From contig NHZP01000099.1 in NCBI GenBank assembly GCA_003313425.1, positions 16,985 through 80,984 of the forward strand: a DNA stretch of 64,000 nt, written 5' to 3'. The first letter of the stretch is position 1; every line of letters begins with the position of its first letter. The DNA comes from Pseudopyrenochaeta lycopersici (lineage: Eukaryota; Ascomycota; Dothideomycetes; Pleosporales; Pseudopyrenochaetaceae). This document shows, piece after piece, positions 9,938 to 21,325 of the stretch. The position numbers were made by a program, and so were the translations under genes. The notes beneath the pieces are model-generated. The model saw only the letters and a program-made list of their open reading frames with translations, was not told where the DNA came from and ran no database searches.

Positions 9938-10448
9938 AGAGAATGGGCCCGTGCCCATCACAACCCGTCTGTGCGCAGAACGCGCCACAGCCCCCATCTG
10001 ACTCAGCCTGTCTTCCAGCCACACACAATTGGACTTCGCCATTTTTTTGAGAAGAATGGATGTTCGATATTCCATCCTAAGGGTGGGAGCCCTTACTAAC
10101 CAAGCTCTGCCATACAAATTCTTTATTCTTCGCAATAACCCTACCTTTACTACAGTAGTACTTATTTCCAGGAAAATTAAACGTACAACTATAATTATGT
10201 ATAGATATGTACATCCTATAAAGCAACCTAGTAACATGGTTAAAGCATACTTAATACTAACTACATACCTAGCAGAAGGAATGTTATTACTTACCTTACT
10301 CTCGATAGAACGTTACATACGTACCTTAAACAAATGTACGTGTTCCTACAATAGATACTAACACATAGCATAAAACACATACCATGCCTCACCCAGATCG
10401 TAACGCAGTCCGCGACCACCATAGCAAATAACAAGATCTACAAAAGAT

Positions 10449-11047
10449 CTAATGTGTAGTACTATAATCATTCTCTACCTCTTCGAGATCGTGCACACGA
10501 GAATTACGCCCTTGCGGACTAACAGCGTTTCTTTGCCTTGCCAATACAGCATCTAGGGATAACTCTCCGAGTGGTAAACGCCGACTTCCGTCCTGCACGA
10601 GAGAATCCAACTGGTCTCTCCAAGAAACCGTATACTGCGCATACAGACTACTGCTGCCTACCAACTCTGCAACTCGATCCCTAAAGCCGTTAACACGAGC
10701 ATGCAACCATCTTCTCTCATGATCCTCCAGATATGCACCACATATCGATAAATGCGACAACAAGAGACGAATCCGTCCTCTGAAAAAAACTGTTGTATAA
10801 GCACACGCTCCACTGGCAGGACACTACGTGATACATACCGCCACACACCTAGTCGTGTTGTGTCGAGCACAGACGTGGACGAGTTGCTACCACTAACTGG
10901 ATATACAGCCTGTATAGTTTGCAGCAAGAAACACTCCGTTGTTGTTAATCTTCGATGTGCTTCGCCAAACCGTCGCCACGCTCTCGCCCCCGAACTTGCC
11001 CGGGGTAAACGTAGGCATTCCACGCTGGTGCTGTGCCGTCCAGCCAT
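10449..11047 (-). CDS. Orphan spliced protein, segment 7
   Basis: The first ATG after the TATA box (about 11158) is at 11047. Its frame stops at 10658, but a canonical intron (GTATGT donor at 10833-10838, T-rich TTTTTTTCAG acceptor, 10780-10838, 59 bases) joins it in phase 2 to a second open frame ending at 10449. The spliced product is 179 aa, basic and arginine-rich near the N terminus, with no family motifs. A third frame (10893-11120) is also open over exon 1 but has no early ATG. I do not recognise the protein. Confidence 0.55.
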
Positions 11048-11157
11048 CCGCCCCTCTGCGTACTACAAATGCTGTTTTCAAAGTAAAACAACCTTCAACA
11101 ACTGTCTCCGAAACACGCACTCCCTGCGTCTCAGTACTCTGTGAGCGGGCTCCCCTC

Positions 11158-11519
11158 CTATATAGATCTCTGTCTTGCGCAACGCCAAGAGCACCTAGTC
11201 CCTAGGGAGCAGCGGAGTGCCCATTCCATGAATCTATGTCCATAGACCAATCAGAACTTCAGTCTGACCGTGTTGTGGGGGCAGGGGTGCCTCCCACGGG
11301 TAACCCTGCAGTCATCTGACTCACACGGTCCGTGCTGCGTGTTACTTAAGCGTGCAGCGCCTCTAAACTAATTCTAGTTTAACACTCCGTTGTTCCCTCC
11401 ACTCACAGGCTCTGCTTACAGGTAAAGTGTCGAGGGTCTCCAGCGCAAGGCTGGTGACCACTTGACAACTTTCTAGTGAAAGGAATCATATATAGGCGGT
11501 TCGCCACACTAGAAAGTTG
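11158..11519 (-). promoter_or_regulatory. Control region and origin hairpin, segments 7/8
   Basis: TATATAGG near 11158, CTAGTCCCTAG near 11197, extra GTGGGGGCAGGGGTGCC insert near 11275. Second hairpin CCAGC/GCTGG. Origin hairpin 11466-11519; nick 11483/11484. Confidence 0.75.
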
Positions 11520-11790
11520 AGGGAGGGTCTGTGCGCGAAATCCGCGCCACACCCAACCCATGTGTGCTCTCCCGAGCCACACTGACTCTGCGTGTCTTCC
11601 AGCCACACACAATTGGACTTAGCCAAAAAAATTTCAATGTTTTTTTTTTGGACTTACCGTTTTTTTGATTTTTGTTGTTCCACAACTCGATATACTGAAT
11701 CTGTTTACACACTCTATACAACCATTCCATCAATCAGGCATTCGCCCACTAAATAAACAAAACCTCTGTCCCTTACAATAAAATAAGGCA

Positions 11791-12678
11791 CTACGTACTA
11801 CAACCAGTTCCTTCCGCACATGCACACTGCAACCACGGCGTACAGTCCTCTGTAATACAACCCCTGGCGTCTGTCACGCCATGAAACCATGACTGTGGTT
11901 CAACCTCTTCCAATGCATCATGATGACCCCAGTACGGTGGCAACACACCAAACAACCGGAGCCGTTTTGGGACCGCCTCGCACTCACCACACGGTAAAAG
12001 ATAACCTTCCAGGCCACACGCGCAGTCACGCCTGCTACTAAAGAAACCACGCTCCAACAGGTTCCAATACCCCATATCTCCCAAGTAACGCGCATAACGA
12101 TGATAGGACGCCCCGGGAATTATCCGATGCCGTAACACATACAATGTATCCACAGTTAACATCGCAATCCATGAGGAAATACGTAAACAGCGAGGAGAGA
12201 CGCTCGGGGGGAGCGCGCGTTCATCAACAACTACCAAGTAGGATGACACAGAAGAAGCATCCGCTTGCTCAATACACTCGCACGGGGTAAGTCCACTCTC
12301 CCTGGTAAGCCACCATGTTCGTCGCCTACTCATCCTAACGTGAAGTGTCACTGAAACACCTTGCTCCACAAGAACTGTCCCAGTTAGTAGGGAGTCTCTC
12401 AACTTATATAGAGAGAAAAGAAAGCACTCGCCGTGCACGTGATCCATCACCATATCCAATTCTATATCGGTGCCTGAAAAGGGCTCCAGGCATACTCCCT
12501 CGGGCTGCATCCGCACCCACAGTCTAAAGAAACATTCTTTAAAAAAGTCCATCCGGTACAGGCTGGCCACCAGCTCTGAGAACGTCGACCCCGCGACGAG
12601 TGACTCCATCACCATCAACCAAATATCGCCTGGAAGCCTCCTTCGGCGATCACCTGTAACAAATGTGAAGAACCGCAT
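11791..12678 (-). CDS. WW-KESG family protein, segment 8 (GC-AG intron)
   Basis: The family intron sits at 12375-12431 but has a GC donor (GCGAGT), with TACTAAC branch site and ACAG acceptor. It is 57 bases with no stop, so the gene reads through: 295 aa unspliced, 276 aa spliced. The start at 12678 follows a weak TTAAGA promoter element (about 12746-12756). Exon 2 has WWLTRESG, CACGLEGYLLPCGEC and WFHGVTDARG. Exon 1 carries FSGTDIELDMVMDHVHG, the long form of the family's N-terminal block. Confidence 0.7.
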   Translation of the reverse strand: MRFFTFVTGDRRRRLPGDIWLMVMESLVAGSTFSELVASLYRMDFFKECFFRLWVRMQPEGVCLEPFSGTDIELDMVMDHVHGECFLFSLYKLRDSLLTGTVLVEQGVSVTLHVRMSRRRTWWLTRESGLTPCECIEQADASSVSSYLVVVDERALPPSVSPRCLRISSWIAMLTVDTLYVLRHRIIPGASYHRYARYLGDMGYWNLLERGFFSSRRDCACGLEGYLLPCGECEAVPKRLRLFGVLPPYWGHHDALEEVEPQSWFHGVTDARGCITEDCTPWLQCACAEGTGCST

Positions 12679-12745
12679 CCTGCTACTATTGCTACACAAA
12701 GACACCACCTCCGTGGTAGAGAGAAGAGGCAGAGGGCACACCCCT

Positions 12746-13115
12746 CTCTTAACTACTCGTCGTCCCAAAGACATGGCAACGCCAAGAAGCGTTAGTCCCT
12801 AGCGAGCAAAGACGTGCCCATTCCATGAGGTTATCGCCATAGCCCAATCAGACGAAGAATCTGATAGAGTGTGGGGCCAAGGGTGCCACCCACGTGTAAC
12901 CCAGCGTCATCTGACTCACACAGTCCGTGCTGCGTGTTACTTACAGGGGGCAATGGCCCCAAACTACAAGTAGCTTGACGCGTCCGCTTCTCGTTCCACT
13001 CGAGGCCACAGCTTAGATGTAAAGTGTCCAGGGTCTCCAGCACGAGGCTGGTGACCACTTGACAACTTTCTAGTGAAAGGAATCATATATAGGCTGCGCC
13101 TCACTAGAAATGTTG
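12746..13115 (-). promoter_or_regulatory. Control region and origin hairpin, segments 8/9
   Basis: TTAAGAG in place of TATA near 12746. Second hairpin CCAGC/GCTGG with loop ACGAG. Origin hairpin 13063-13115, right arm altered to TCACTAGAAATGTTG; nick 13080/13081. Confidence 0.7.
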
Positions 13116-13652
13116 ACTGTGGCTGGAGTGTGACCTCCCGCCCACCCACTTCTGGGTGAGCACCATGTACCCCCAAATGACGCTAAATCGCGCACAGGGC
13201 AATTGACAACTTTTTTTTTGCGCCACACTGTGTCGTACTTAGTCAAATTTTTTTGACTACAACACTTGGACACACCAAGTCCAATGTACGCACATACAAC
13301 ACCAACTCCGTGACGAACAACTTACCTAGCATAAAGCCATACTCGCCAAAAAAACACACTGTGTTTAGCAATACGGACGTCCAACGCATAACCAAAATCT
13401 AATCGTTATACATTGGGAACACTGTCTCTGTTAGTAACAGTTCCATGTCTACTCAAATGATCAGAAAAAGTAGAAGCCTCACAAAGTCACTCCGACATTC
13501 AAAAAATGTAAAATCCGCATAGGAAACTACAAAAACCCTATGGAACCTAGGACTCCGAAATTACAGTATCCGTACGTTCCCCCTACTTGAGCTCCTTAGG
13601 TATGCCACTCTACATACCATAGCGTAGTTAGCAAGCTACAGTCCCCGTTCCT

Positions 13653-14121
13653 CTACCACCAATCCATTAACACTGCGAACGTGTTCTCGTCGACTGTGCA
13701 ATACAAAAGGCCCACCTCTGCAAGCTCCTGCATTGCTGTAGCTACACAGTGTACACACATACTACACAAGCCTCGCTCCACCACGTTAATAGCGCAAAGT
13801 CCTTGCTCCTCTTGCTCCTCTTCAGACCCACAATGCTTAAGGGCTTCCGAGTGTACATTCCATAGAACGGTATACACCTTACACAACGGTGAACTAAGCT
13901 ACCGCTCCACAGATCAGTAAACCCAGAAGGGCACTCGCCCCTGTCATGAGCATCCGCTGTAGAATACCACTTACGTTATCTAGAATAGACTGAACGGCTG
14001 GTGGCCATGGCGATTCCACACCAACAGCTACGCCATACGCCGGCAACTCCATACAAACTCGATGCTCCGCACAGCAGACTGCCTCTTTATGCCCCGCTGC
14101 TGCCTCCACAGCCAATGTCAT
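13653..14121 (-). CDS. Orphan small spliced protein, segment 9
   Basis: Exon 1 (13975-14121) starts at the first ATG after the TATA box and ends at GTAAGT. Exon 2 (13653-13898) follows a GTAG acceptor after a CTGAT branch-like site. The intron is 76 bases, phase 0. The product is 130 aa with many cysteines (AVCCAEHRVC, GLCSMCVHC) and an acidic EEEQEEQ run. There is no WW-KESG motif. The 5' leader is about 200 bases, long for this virus. Function unknown. Confidence 0.5.
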
Positions 14122-14344
14122 TGCGAACAATAACCCTTACCAAGCGTATACACGATAACGAGATCCCCTCCGTAGGCGGCCACCTACTAAATAAAGTTAG
14201 CCGTCGCTGCTACCTGCAGCAAAATCGCTTTTGTTGATGACAATAAAGCGATAACTAGTGCACCGCACCCTATCCAGATTTTACGCTGTAAAAGAAACAC
14301 TCTGTGTCTCGTGTAAAGAGGAGGACGGGGGAGAGGGCTCCCCT

Positions 14345-14682
14345 CTTATACATCTCTGTCTTGCGCAATGCCAAGACCACCTAGTCCCTAGCAGGCAATG
14401 AGCTGCCCACTCCATGCTGTCTACGTTCATAGACCAATCAGAAACCTGATCGATAAAAAGAGTGGCAAAACATGAGTCACCTGACAACATATCCATGTTC
14501 TGCTTTGCTTACAGGGGCTTATGCCTCTAGCCTCTAAAGAGCCTAACCCTTCGGTACTCCCTCCAGTCGTGGCAACGCATACGTGTAAAGTGGCAAGGGT
14601 AACCAGCGCAAGGCTGGTGACCACTTGACAACTTTCTAGTGAAAGGAATCATATATAGGCTTTTCGCCACACTAGAAAGTTG
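14345..14682 (-). promoter_or_regulatory. Control region and origin hairpin, segments 9/10
   Basis: TATA near 14347, CTAGTCCCTAG near 14382. Second hairpin CCAGC/GCTGG. Origin hairpin 14629-14682; nick 14646/14647. Confidence 0.75.
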
Positions 14683-15076
14683 AGGGAGGGTCTGTGCGCA
14701 CAATCCGCGCCACACCCAGGTGACTCTGCATGGCCTCCAGCCACTGTGAAATCGGACTTAGCCAATTTTTTTTTGAAATGGTGTTCCATTTTAAGGGTTC
14801 ACGCCCTTACTAACCAAGCTCCGCAACAACGAGAAGTCATTGTTTTAATGGCCCTACCATGACCAAATCAGCAACATTTTCTAATACCAAAAATCCTCCG
14901 CACAAAATAAACTACGCATACTTACAATACCACATGAAAACTACGTATCAAACTACTCTCGCATGCAACCATTAGCATAGAATCTAAAATACAAAGTATT
15001 TCATCCTAACGCACCAATACTATGATCACTCCTTCCGATGTACACTCCACGTACCACAGCGACGGACTACATTGAC

Positions 15077-15880
15077 CTACTCGGGGCATGGCTCACAAGT
15101 CAACCAGTTCCTTCCCGATGGTTGTACTACACCAACAGCGTCACTGACCCCAGTGAACCACTCAAGCTTTCCAAACGGCCATACACCCGAAAATCTATTC
15201 AGCCAAAGAAAACCTTGCCACGAATGCGATCCTAACGCACAAGGCCTACAAATTCCATCTAGCATGCAGCCGCAGCCAGCACCTTTAGGAAAAACCCCTA
15301 AAGAGAATGCATCAAACCATCCCTCGACAGCTAACGCATCTGCAGTCTGACCATCTGACAGCACAAAAAGAGGTAAAATGCGCTGCACAACCACCTCCAG
15401 TGCCTTCGAAGACAGCTGAGCAAACAGAACGTAGCTCCGCACCCCGCCATCGTGAACTCCATCCACCTTGAGGACCAAGAGTGCCTCCTGGGTCCAACCA
15501 TGGCAATCCAACTTCTCATAGTCTCCCAGACAACCTAAATGGACCTCCGTCTCACACTGCCGCGGAGGCTGCCCGCTTTCTTTGGTCACCCACCAAGATT
15601 GTCTCCCCGACAATGGCACATGGACAGTTAGCGACACTCCACGCTCTACAAGCTCTATGACGCTGTCAGTTGGGCATCGGCCAACCTGCCTTCTAAGAGA
15701 GGCAGAAAGAAGACGTATTCACTGACTGTGCACGTGATCCCTCACCACTTGCCGCTCCGCCTCTGTCCCTACAGACACTGGACAGGGCCTCCCTTCCTGT
15801 AGCACATCTACAATAGACGGGAGGCTGTTCTTGGTATCGGCCTCCACCATAATAACCTCTTGCCCAGTACGCGACTCCAT
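15077..15880 (-). CDS. WW-KESG family protein, segment 10
   Basis: Exons 15727-15880 and 15077-15654 flank a 72-base intron (GTCAGT donor, CTGAC branch site, ATAG acceptor, phase 1). The product is 243 aa, starting MESRTGQE. Exon 1 ends VVRDHVH as in segment 1. Exon 2 has WWVTKESG, CGCMLDGICRPC and WFTGVSDAVG. An upstream in-frame GTG was rejected in favour of the ATG that aligns with other MES starts. TATA is at about 15932-15939. Confidence 0.75.
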
Positions 15881-15931
15881 CGCACTATGCTTTAAAAAAT
15901 TCACTCCGTAAAAACAGCTCCACTGTTCTTG

Positions 15932-16252
15932 TTATATACCTCTCTGTCTTGCGCGCCGCCAAGAGAACCTAGTCCCTAGCAGGCAATGTGGTGCCCCGTC
16001 CCTGCGTCTACGTTCATAGACCAATTAGATCAAAGATCTTGTGAGGCACAGCAACGTCAGATGACTCACGCTCCACGTGATGCCGTGCTTACCAGGGCTT
16101 TTACCTCTAAACTACAAGTAGTTTAACCCTTCGGTATTCGTTCCACTCATAGGCAAAGCTTAGCGTAAAGTGTCAGGGGTCAAGGAGCGCAAGGCTCCTG
16201 ACCACTTGACAACTTTCTAGTGAAAGGAATCATATATAGCACAAGAAAGTTG
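15932..16252 (-). promoter_or_regulatory. Control region and origin hairpin, segments 10/11
   Basis: TATATAAC near 15932. Second hairpin GGAGC/GCTCC. Origin hairpin 16210-16252, short right arm; nick 16227/16228. Confidence 0.75.
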
Positions 16253-16900
16253 TCGGAGAGGCCTGTGCGCACAATCTGCGCCACATGTGTGCTCTCTCGA
16301 GCCACAGCATCCTGACTCAGCATGGCCGTCAGCCACAGCAAAAATGGACTTACGCTTTTTTTCTTCAGAAGACGGTGTTCCATCTGAAGGGCTCACACCC
16401 TTACTAAAACAACAACCTCCAACGCCATCAAAGATTACGATGCCACGAAATATCAACAAGTTAAAAGCTACACACTATAAAATGTTTACTTTAAAAAACA
16501 TAAAAAGACACTTCTAGCATATAAGCAACACTTATAAGAATGATATACACAATACTAAGAGTACAAAAAAAACATACATCATGTTCATACCGAGTCCCTA
16601 CACTGGTCAACAACTTGAGCGTTCGATTACGATAATAACGCTCTTCTACGTCGATTCAAGATAAAAGCAGCTTATTCAGGGTTCTACCACTTACTTGAGT
16701 AAGGTCGTACACGTACAGCTGGACCTCCATACTACCGAGAGCAGTGTACTGTTGCGTAGGTACACTGGCAATACGATAGTATTAACTAAAGTCCTTCTTC
16801 AATAAACACAACCTGTTAAGACGCCGTCCCAATGCCTCCAGCATAGCTCTACTGCAACAAAGATAGTATCTCAATAGATACCAAACAATACTACACAACA

Positions 16901-17360
16901 TTAACCATGTCCAGCCGATATCCAGCCGTCAGAATTCTCAGACATCGTTAGGGAAGCCCTAATCAAGGTACCCTTGTGTTTCTCCGAAAACATACGCTCC
17001 AACTCAAGAAGAAGATGTTCCACTGCTTCCCTACGACTACCCCCGTAGCGTGACAACACAATCTCATACCTTCCAGAAGGAGATGTACAACACACACCGC
17101 CATCCGCGGATACAAGCAGCGGGGTTCGAGCGTTTCCTCGAACCATAGATGCAAACACTGTGTCCCCTACTAGAGACCACACCGTGGAAAACAGCCCACC
17201 CGGACTGGCACCAAACAGCAGCATACCCATTGCTGCAACAGAAAGTCAGCCCTGACAAATACAGTGCACATGCACGCAACAAATACATACCATTTGCCTG
17301 CTCCGCAAGCAGGGCTACATCAGCCACGCCCGAGCACTTATCATTGAACCCCCACTCCAT
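16901..17360 (-). CDS. Orphan small spliced protein, segment 11
   Basis: Exon 1 (17291-17360, MEWGFNDKCS) ends at a perfect GTATGT donor. After a CTGAC branch site and TTGCAG acceptor, exon 2 is 16901-17232. The intron is 58 bases, phase 1; the product is 133 aa. The start is uncertain: the frame is open upstream without an ATG, and out-of-frame ATGs lie at about 17450-17475 close to the presumed transcription start (TATA about 17483). There are no family motifs. Its control region lacks the CTAGTCCCTAG block. Confidence 0.5.
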
Positions 17361-17482
17361 GGGAATCAGAGGCGGATCGCTGCCCGCCAAAAGAGGCTCA
17401 CGCAGTTGATGAAAAGATACTACCGTACAATTGTGCTCCACACAAAGTCACCATACATAACATGCTCCACATGTACCCGCAG

Positions 17483-17829
17483 TATACACACGGAAAGAAA
17501 AGGGCATAGAGACACTACCCTTTGCCTACGCCAAGACTATTATTCCATAATGCGCCCACTCCGTTGTGTCCATAGCTATGAACATCTAGTAGATGTGAGG
17601 GCAGGGGTGCTCCTCACGTGCCAACCCAGCGTCATCTGACTCACACAGTCCGTGCGTCTGTTGGCTTACAGGGGGCAATGGCCCCAAACTACAAGTAGCT
17701 TGACGCGTCCGCTTCTCGTTCCACTCGAGGCCACAGCTTAGATGTAAAGTGTCCAGGGTCTCCAGCACGAGGCTGGTGACCACTTGACAACTTTCTAGTG
17801 AAAGGAATCATATATACACAAGAAAGTTG
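17483..17829 (-). promoter_or_regulatory. Control region and origin hairpin, segments 11/12
   Basis: GTATAC near 17483. No CTAGTCCCTAG block (CTATTATTCCATAATG instead). Second hairpin CCAGC/GCTGG, loop ACGAG. Origin hairpin 17788-17829, the shortest type; nick 17805/17806. Confidence 0.7.
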
Positions 17830-18231
17830 AGGGAAGGGGCCCGTGCCCAACACAACCCATGTCTGCGCTCCCCGCGCCACAGCCCCCATGTGACCCAGCA
17901 TCGCCTCCAGCCACACAGGAATCGGACTTAGCCAATTTTGAGACAGAATTGATGGAACATCAACAGGGTCGACACCCCCCACAATATAGCTTCGGTATAA
18001 ATAATAATGCATTGTTCGCACAATCCAATAACACCTACATAATACAGTCAGCACTCATTCCTGCGTACAACTTTTGTCTTAGAAAAAGAAGTTAAGAAAA
18101 CAAAAAGAGCGACAAAATAAAAACATTGCGCACAATCCTCCACATGCTACCGCCCTCCTTGTATATCCATAACTAAAGAACATCCTCTCTACTACTCACA
18201 AATATTACCACTGTTCGTTACAACAGCCAGA

Positions 18232-18932
18232 CTACATCCGTCGTGTTAATGATACAGTATGGTTGGGGAGCGGAGGCGACAATTCCGCGGCCAAAGCTAC
18301 CTCAAAAGCTCGCGCAACGCTCTCTACACAGCGATCACACGCCGTAAACCCACGGGCACCAAGGAAAATGGACTTAGCCATTTTTTTGAGAGATGGTGGT
18401 TCCTCCGATATCTGCGGAGACCCTAGACCTGCCAAGCGTGTCTCAAAAAACTCCATCACCTTGACTGAGTTCCCAAGCAGGGCCCCATCCTGCTGCACAA
18501 GACGCGGCAAAACACCCGTTACAACCGCATCCAGCGCCTCCACCGAAAGATCCCCAAACGCAACCATGCGACGTGGGGTGCCATCCGGTTTTACGGTCTC
18601 CACCTGCAACAAAAGCCGTGAGAACGGCCCACAGATGCGCCCCCGCCTGAGACAATCACAGCTCTCCAAGCCCTCAGAACTGACGCTGGGTGGGACGGTA
18701 AGCCACCAAACCTGTTCACCATCCCGCTTCACATGGCAAGTCACAGAAGTCTTCTGTTCCACAAGATCTACACAACTGTTAGTTGGGGGACCCCAACTCG
18801 GGAAGAGAACATCCACATACGTTGAATGTGCATCCGCACCCCTTGAATTTGGCTTTCTGTCCCTACAAAAGGCTCCGCCTTACTACCAGACACCAACGGG
18901 TCTATACACTCTGCACACCCTTCGAGAACCAT
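18232..18932 (-). CDS. WW-KESG family protein with captured terminator element, segment 12
   Basis: Exons 18821-18932 and 18232-18767 flank a 53-base intron (GTATGT donor, CTAAC, GTAG acceptor, phase 1). The product is 215 aa. The first two thirds are family-like (VWWLTVPPS replaces WW.TKESG, then VAFGDLSVEALD). At 18364-18402 the coding strand contains a copy of the GGACTTAGCC hairpin and the GAGAGATGGTG tract normally found in the 3' region, translated as PPSLKKMAKSIFLG. The protein then ends differently: the WF-x-G-x-SDA block is missing. This looks like a recombinant truncated family member. An identical copy is segment 30. Confidence 0.65.
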
Positions 18933-19074
18933 CTCTCTCTTGGGAACTCACACGTGACGTTACGTGTTCGACCTACCAACGATGGTATCCTTCCCAGGAA
19001 GTACGGCTACCGCAACGTAAAAAAAAAAACTACATTGTGTAGAACACTCCGTTACAACAGCTCCACTGTTCATG

Positions 19075-19414
19075 TTATATACATCTCTGCCTTGCGCAAT
19101 GCCAAGACCACCTAGTCCCTAGCAGGCAATGGGCTGCCCCGTCCCTGCGTCTATGTCCATAGCCCAATCAGAAGCCTGATTGAAAGAAAATGCGGCACAG
19201 CAGCGTCATCTGACACGCCACGTCCGTGCTCTGCTCTGCTTACAGGGGCTTATGCCTCTAAACTAATTCTAGTTTAACCCTTCGGTACTCCCTCCAGTCG
19301 TGGCAACGCATACGTGTAAAGTGTCAGGGGTCAAGGAGCGCAAGGCTCCTGACCACTTGACAACTTTCTAGTGAAAGGAATCATATATAGGCTTTTCGCC
19401 ACACTAGAAAGTTG
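19075..19414 (-). promoter_or_regulatory. Control region and origin hairpin, segments 12/13
   Basis: TATATAAC near 19075, CTAGTCCCTAG near 19111. Second hairpin GGAGC/GCTCC. Origin hairpin 19361-19414; nick 19378/19379. Confidence 0.75.
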
Positions 19415-19757
19415 AGTCGGGGCCTGTGCGCTCCCCGCGCCACAGCAAACGTGACCCAGCATGGCCCTCCAGCCACAGCAAAATCGGACTTAGCCAAAAA
19501 AACTTGGGATTTTTTTTTGACTTACCGTTTTTTTTTGGGTTGTCCTACAACAACACTCCGTTACAACACCCCGTAATGTAAATTCAATACCTGCCGGCCA
19601 TAACAGGTCCACACCTGCATTACCACTATGCTCGCTAATTGCTCTCCACACATATACCTATCGTTTCCTCTGCATCCTTTACAATAAAATCGTTAATAAA
19701 ACTCTACTATGTCTACCTCAATGCAGCTCCTCCAGGCCAGACAAAATACATCGTGCT

Positions 19758-20535
19758 CTACAGAACACGGCTATGGGAACAACTCAACCAGTTTTTTCCC
19801 GACGGGTACACAGTCCCTGCTGCATCGCTGATTCCATCAAACCACCTCCCCAAGCCAAACGGATAAACAGAGGTAAATCTGTGGAGCACGATAAACCTAG
19901 CACGCTCTATCCTCACCGGCGCGCACTTCATACAAATATCAGAACGCGTGCATCCGCACCCTACCGTCGTAGAGTAACACCCGACGTTTAACGAGTGGAA
20001 CAAATCGTCCACAATATAGGTATCCACCGAATTCTCTTCAAGCGAGTAGACACGAGGTAAAACATCCTGCAGGAACACCTCCAGTGTCTCTAAAGAGAGT
20101 TGCGCAAACGCAACATTGCTCTGCAATTCATCTCCTACCAAGATGTCCACCTTGAACACAAGGAGCGCCCGTCTCCTGTCGCCGCCCGCGCCAATCACTT
20201 CGTAATCATTAAGACACGGACTGTGCTGTTCCTCTACACATTCGCGAGAGAGCTTCCCACTCTCCTTCGTTGACCACCAACACCGTGCCCCCCACGGGTT
20301 TACATGACATGTAAGAGAAACACCTTGTTCCACAAACTCTGTCCCAGTGTCAGTTAAAGGATACTAACTTCCCGAGGAGAAAGAAGTACCTACCGGGAAT
20401 GTGACTCCGCACCCATTCCATCTGCTCTTCACTCCCTGCAAACGCTTCGCTCGACGTACCCGCCGGCATCTTGTTACTACACAATATACTACGTTCTCTG
20501 AAAACGCCAACTCCGTGCAACGACTCCATCGCCAT
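19758..20535 (-). CDS. WW-KESG family protein, segment 13
   Basis: Exons 20394-20535 and 19758-20338 flank a 55-base intron (GTAGGT donor, AACTGAC branch site, ACAG acceptor, phase 1). The product is 240 aa. Two in-frame ATGs (20535, 20528) begin MAMESLHG; the first follows the TATA box at about 20644. Exon 2 has WWSTKESG, CGCTRSDICMKC and WFDGISDAAG. An identical copy is segment 15. Confidence 0.75.
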
Positions 20536-20643
20536 AGCTACCGCTACTACTTACGTACAATACGTTCACTATGTAGTGACTACAACTGAACCGAACAAAG
20601 CACACCTCCGTTGATATTAGAGATAGGAGGGCGCTCCCCTCTC

Positions 20644-20985
20644 TTATATATCTCAATCTGTCTCCCAGACCCTTGGCCCCGCCAAGATGTGTTAGTCCCT
20701 AGTTAGCAGGGTCCTGCACACTCCCTGCCTCCATATCCATAGACCAATCAGATAAAAAATCTGAAGAATGTGGCAACCCACAGATCAGATGATCTCGCGC
20801 TACGTCCGTGCGCTGTGTTGCTTACTAAGTGCAGAGGCCCTAGTCTTATTCAAGACTACCGCTTCGCTACTCGTTCCACTCGCCGGCCCTGCTTAATTGT
20901 AAAGTGGCAAGGGTAAGGAGCGCAAGGCTCCTGACCACTTGACAACTTTCTAGTGAAAGGAATCATATATAGCACAAGAAAGTTG
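20644..20985 (-). promoter_or_regulatory. Control region and origin hairpin, segments 13/14
   Basis: TATATAAG near 20644. Second hairpin GGAGC/GCTCC; upper hairpin AGTCTT/AAGACT. Origin hairpin 20943-20985, short right arm; nick 20960/20961. Confidence 0.75.
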
Positions 20986-21325
20986 TCGGAGAGGCCTGTG
21001 CGCACAATCTGCGCCACAGCAACCCATGTCTGCGCTCTCCCGAGCCACACCCCCAGGTGACTCAGCATGGCCTCCAGCCACAACAAAATCGGACTTAGCC
21101 AATTTTTTATTTTTTTTTGAGAGGTTTGATGTTCCATCCCAAGGGCGCCCACACCCTTACTAATGAAGCTCCACACAATAAACAACTACAATGGAATAAC
21201 GTTCCTTACAAAATAAACAGTTCAACCAAACCTGTACACAATGTAAACATATTGACTACACCAATAAAAATCCCAATACTACACAATACTACACAAACAT
21301 ACCTGTATATATCCACCTATCTACG

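Noticed and set aside
18263..19042. 259-codon plus-strand ORF opposite the segment 12 gene (and its copy 46697-47476)
   Set aside because: It is antisense to a spliced family gene whose motifs and intron are clear. It has no promoter or family resemblance of its own.
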